Assembly (NCBI GenBank): GCA_023488565.1 | Contig: JAMDDZ010000007.1 | Location: 1-5,151 of the forward strand | Origin: Bacillota bacterium | GTDB lineage: Bacteria > Bacillota > Sulfobacillia > Sulfobacillales > Sulfobacillaceae | Length of the DNA: 5,151 nt | Direction of reading: 5' to 3' | Part shown: positions 5,085 to 5,151 of the stretch, one piece after another | Layout: every line of letters begins with the position of its first letter | Position numbering within the stretch: the stretch's first letter is position 1 | Made by a program: the position numbers and the translations under genes | The notes under the pieces: model-generated | The model's database searches: none | Told to the model about the DNA's origin: nothing | What the model saw: the letters and a program-made list of their open reading frames with translations, nothing else

Positions 5085-5151
5085 CTAACCGACGTCGAAT
5101 CGTTTGGAAGGTTTTTTGGGTTATATGCGTATACATTCTTGGGGCGAGAGG

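Noticed and set aside
3638..5124. 13-base direct repeat TTTTTTGGGTTAT at 3638-3650 and 5112-5124
   Set aside because: It is short and T-rich, and a match of this length is not surprising within 5 kb.
1..5151. CRISPR arrays, tRNA or rRNA genes, riboswitches
   Set aside because: No regularly spaced repeats, cloverleaf or rRNA-like sequence was seen. I could not run covariance models, so small structured RNAs cannot be excluded.
1..5151. genome-wide reassignment of UGA as the cause of the two in-frame TGAs
   Set aside because: The phosphofructokinase gene ends with TGA directly after its natural C-terminus, so TGA is used as a stop here.

Overview
The window looks like a chromosomal stretch from a bacterium of moderate GC content, part intact and part decayed. 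A sulfur-oxidising or acidophilic Firmicute of the Sulfobacillus type would fit the mix of genes: a fragment resembling a sulfide:quinone oxidoreductase, a TusA-family sulfur carrier, a single-domain phosphofructokinase and good Shine-Dalgarno sites. That assignment is a guess from gene content, not something the sequence proves.

Layout. Bases 1-189 hold no gene I can support. A DDE transposase follows on the + strand (190-1358). It keeps its D, D and E residues and has no internal nonsense codon, but is broken by five frameshifts. All five are +1 shifts, each explained by one extra base in a G/C run or a 4-base tandem duplication. Bases 1572-1850 hold a + strand fragment of an FAD/NAD(P)-dependent oxidoreductase, without its N-terminus and with an in-frame TGA. 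An unassigned ORF (1843-2064) follows. A divergent pair comes next: a 35-residue one-helix membrane protein on the - strand (2073-2180) and a full-length TusA-family protein on the + strand (2350-2601), each with its own sigma-70-type promoter in the 169 bp between them. 6-phosphofructokinase (2603-3559, -) converges on the TusA gene with one base between the two stop codons. A 538-bp gap without a supportable gene leads to a PaaI-type hotdog thioesterase (4098-4565, -). A 48-residue cysteine-rich ORF (4845-4991, +) lies near the right edge.

Most interesting point. The TusA-family gene has a single in-frame TGA, exactly where the family has its catalytic sulfur-carrying cysteine. Eleven bases after it lies a 17-base perfect hairpin (7 bp, loop GTC). 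Both numbers match the minimal bacterial selenocysteine insertion element known from E. coli fdhF. The gene also has a near-consensus promoter, a strong Shine-Dalgarno site and an otherwise open frame to a normal family length. This makes a TusA-like selenoprotein the leading hypothesis. The competing explanation, a simple nonsense mutation, must be taken seriously because two genes to its left are broken.

How the genes relate: the oxidoreductase fragment and the TusA-like protein would both belong to sulfur or persulfide handling, and the small membrane protein may belong to a membrane complex. Phosphofructokinase and the thioesterase are ordinary housekeeping genes with no obvious tie to that theme.
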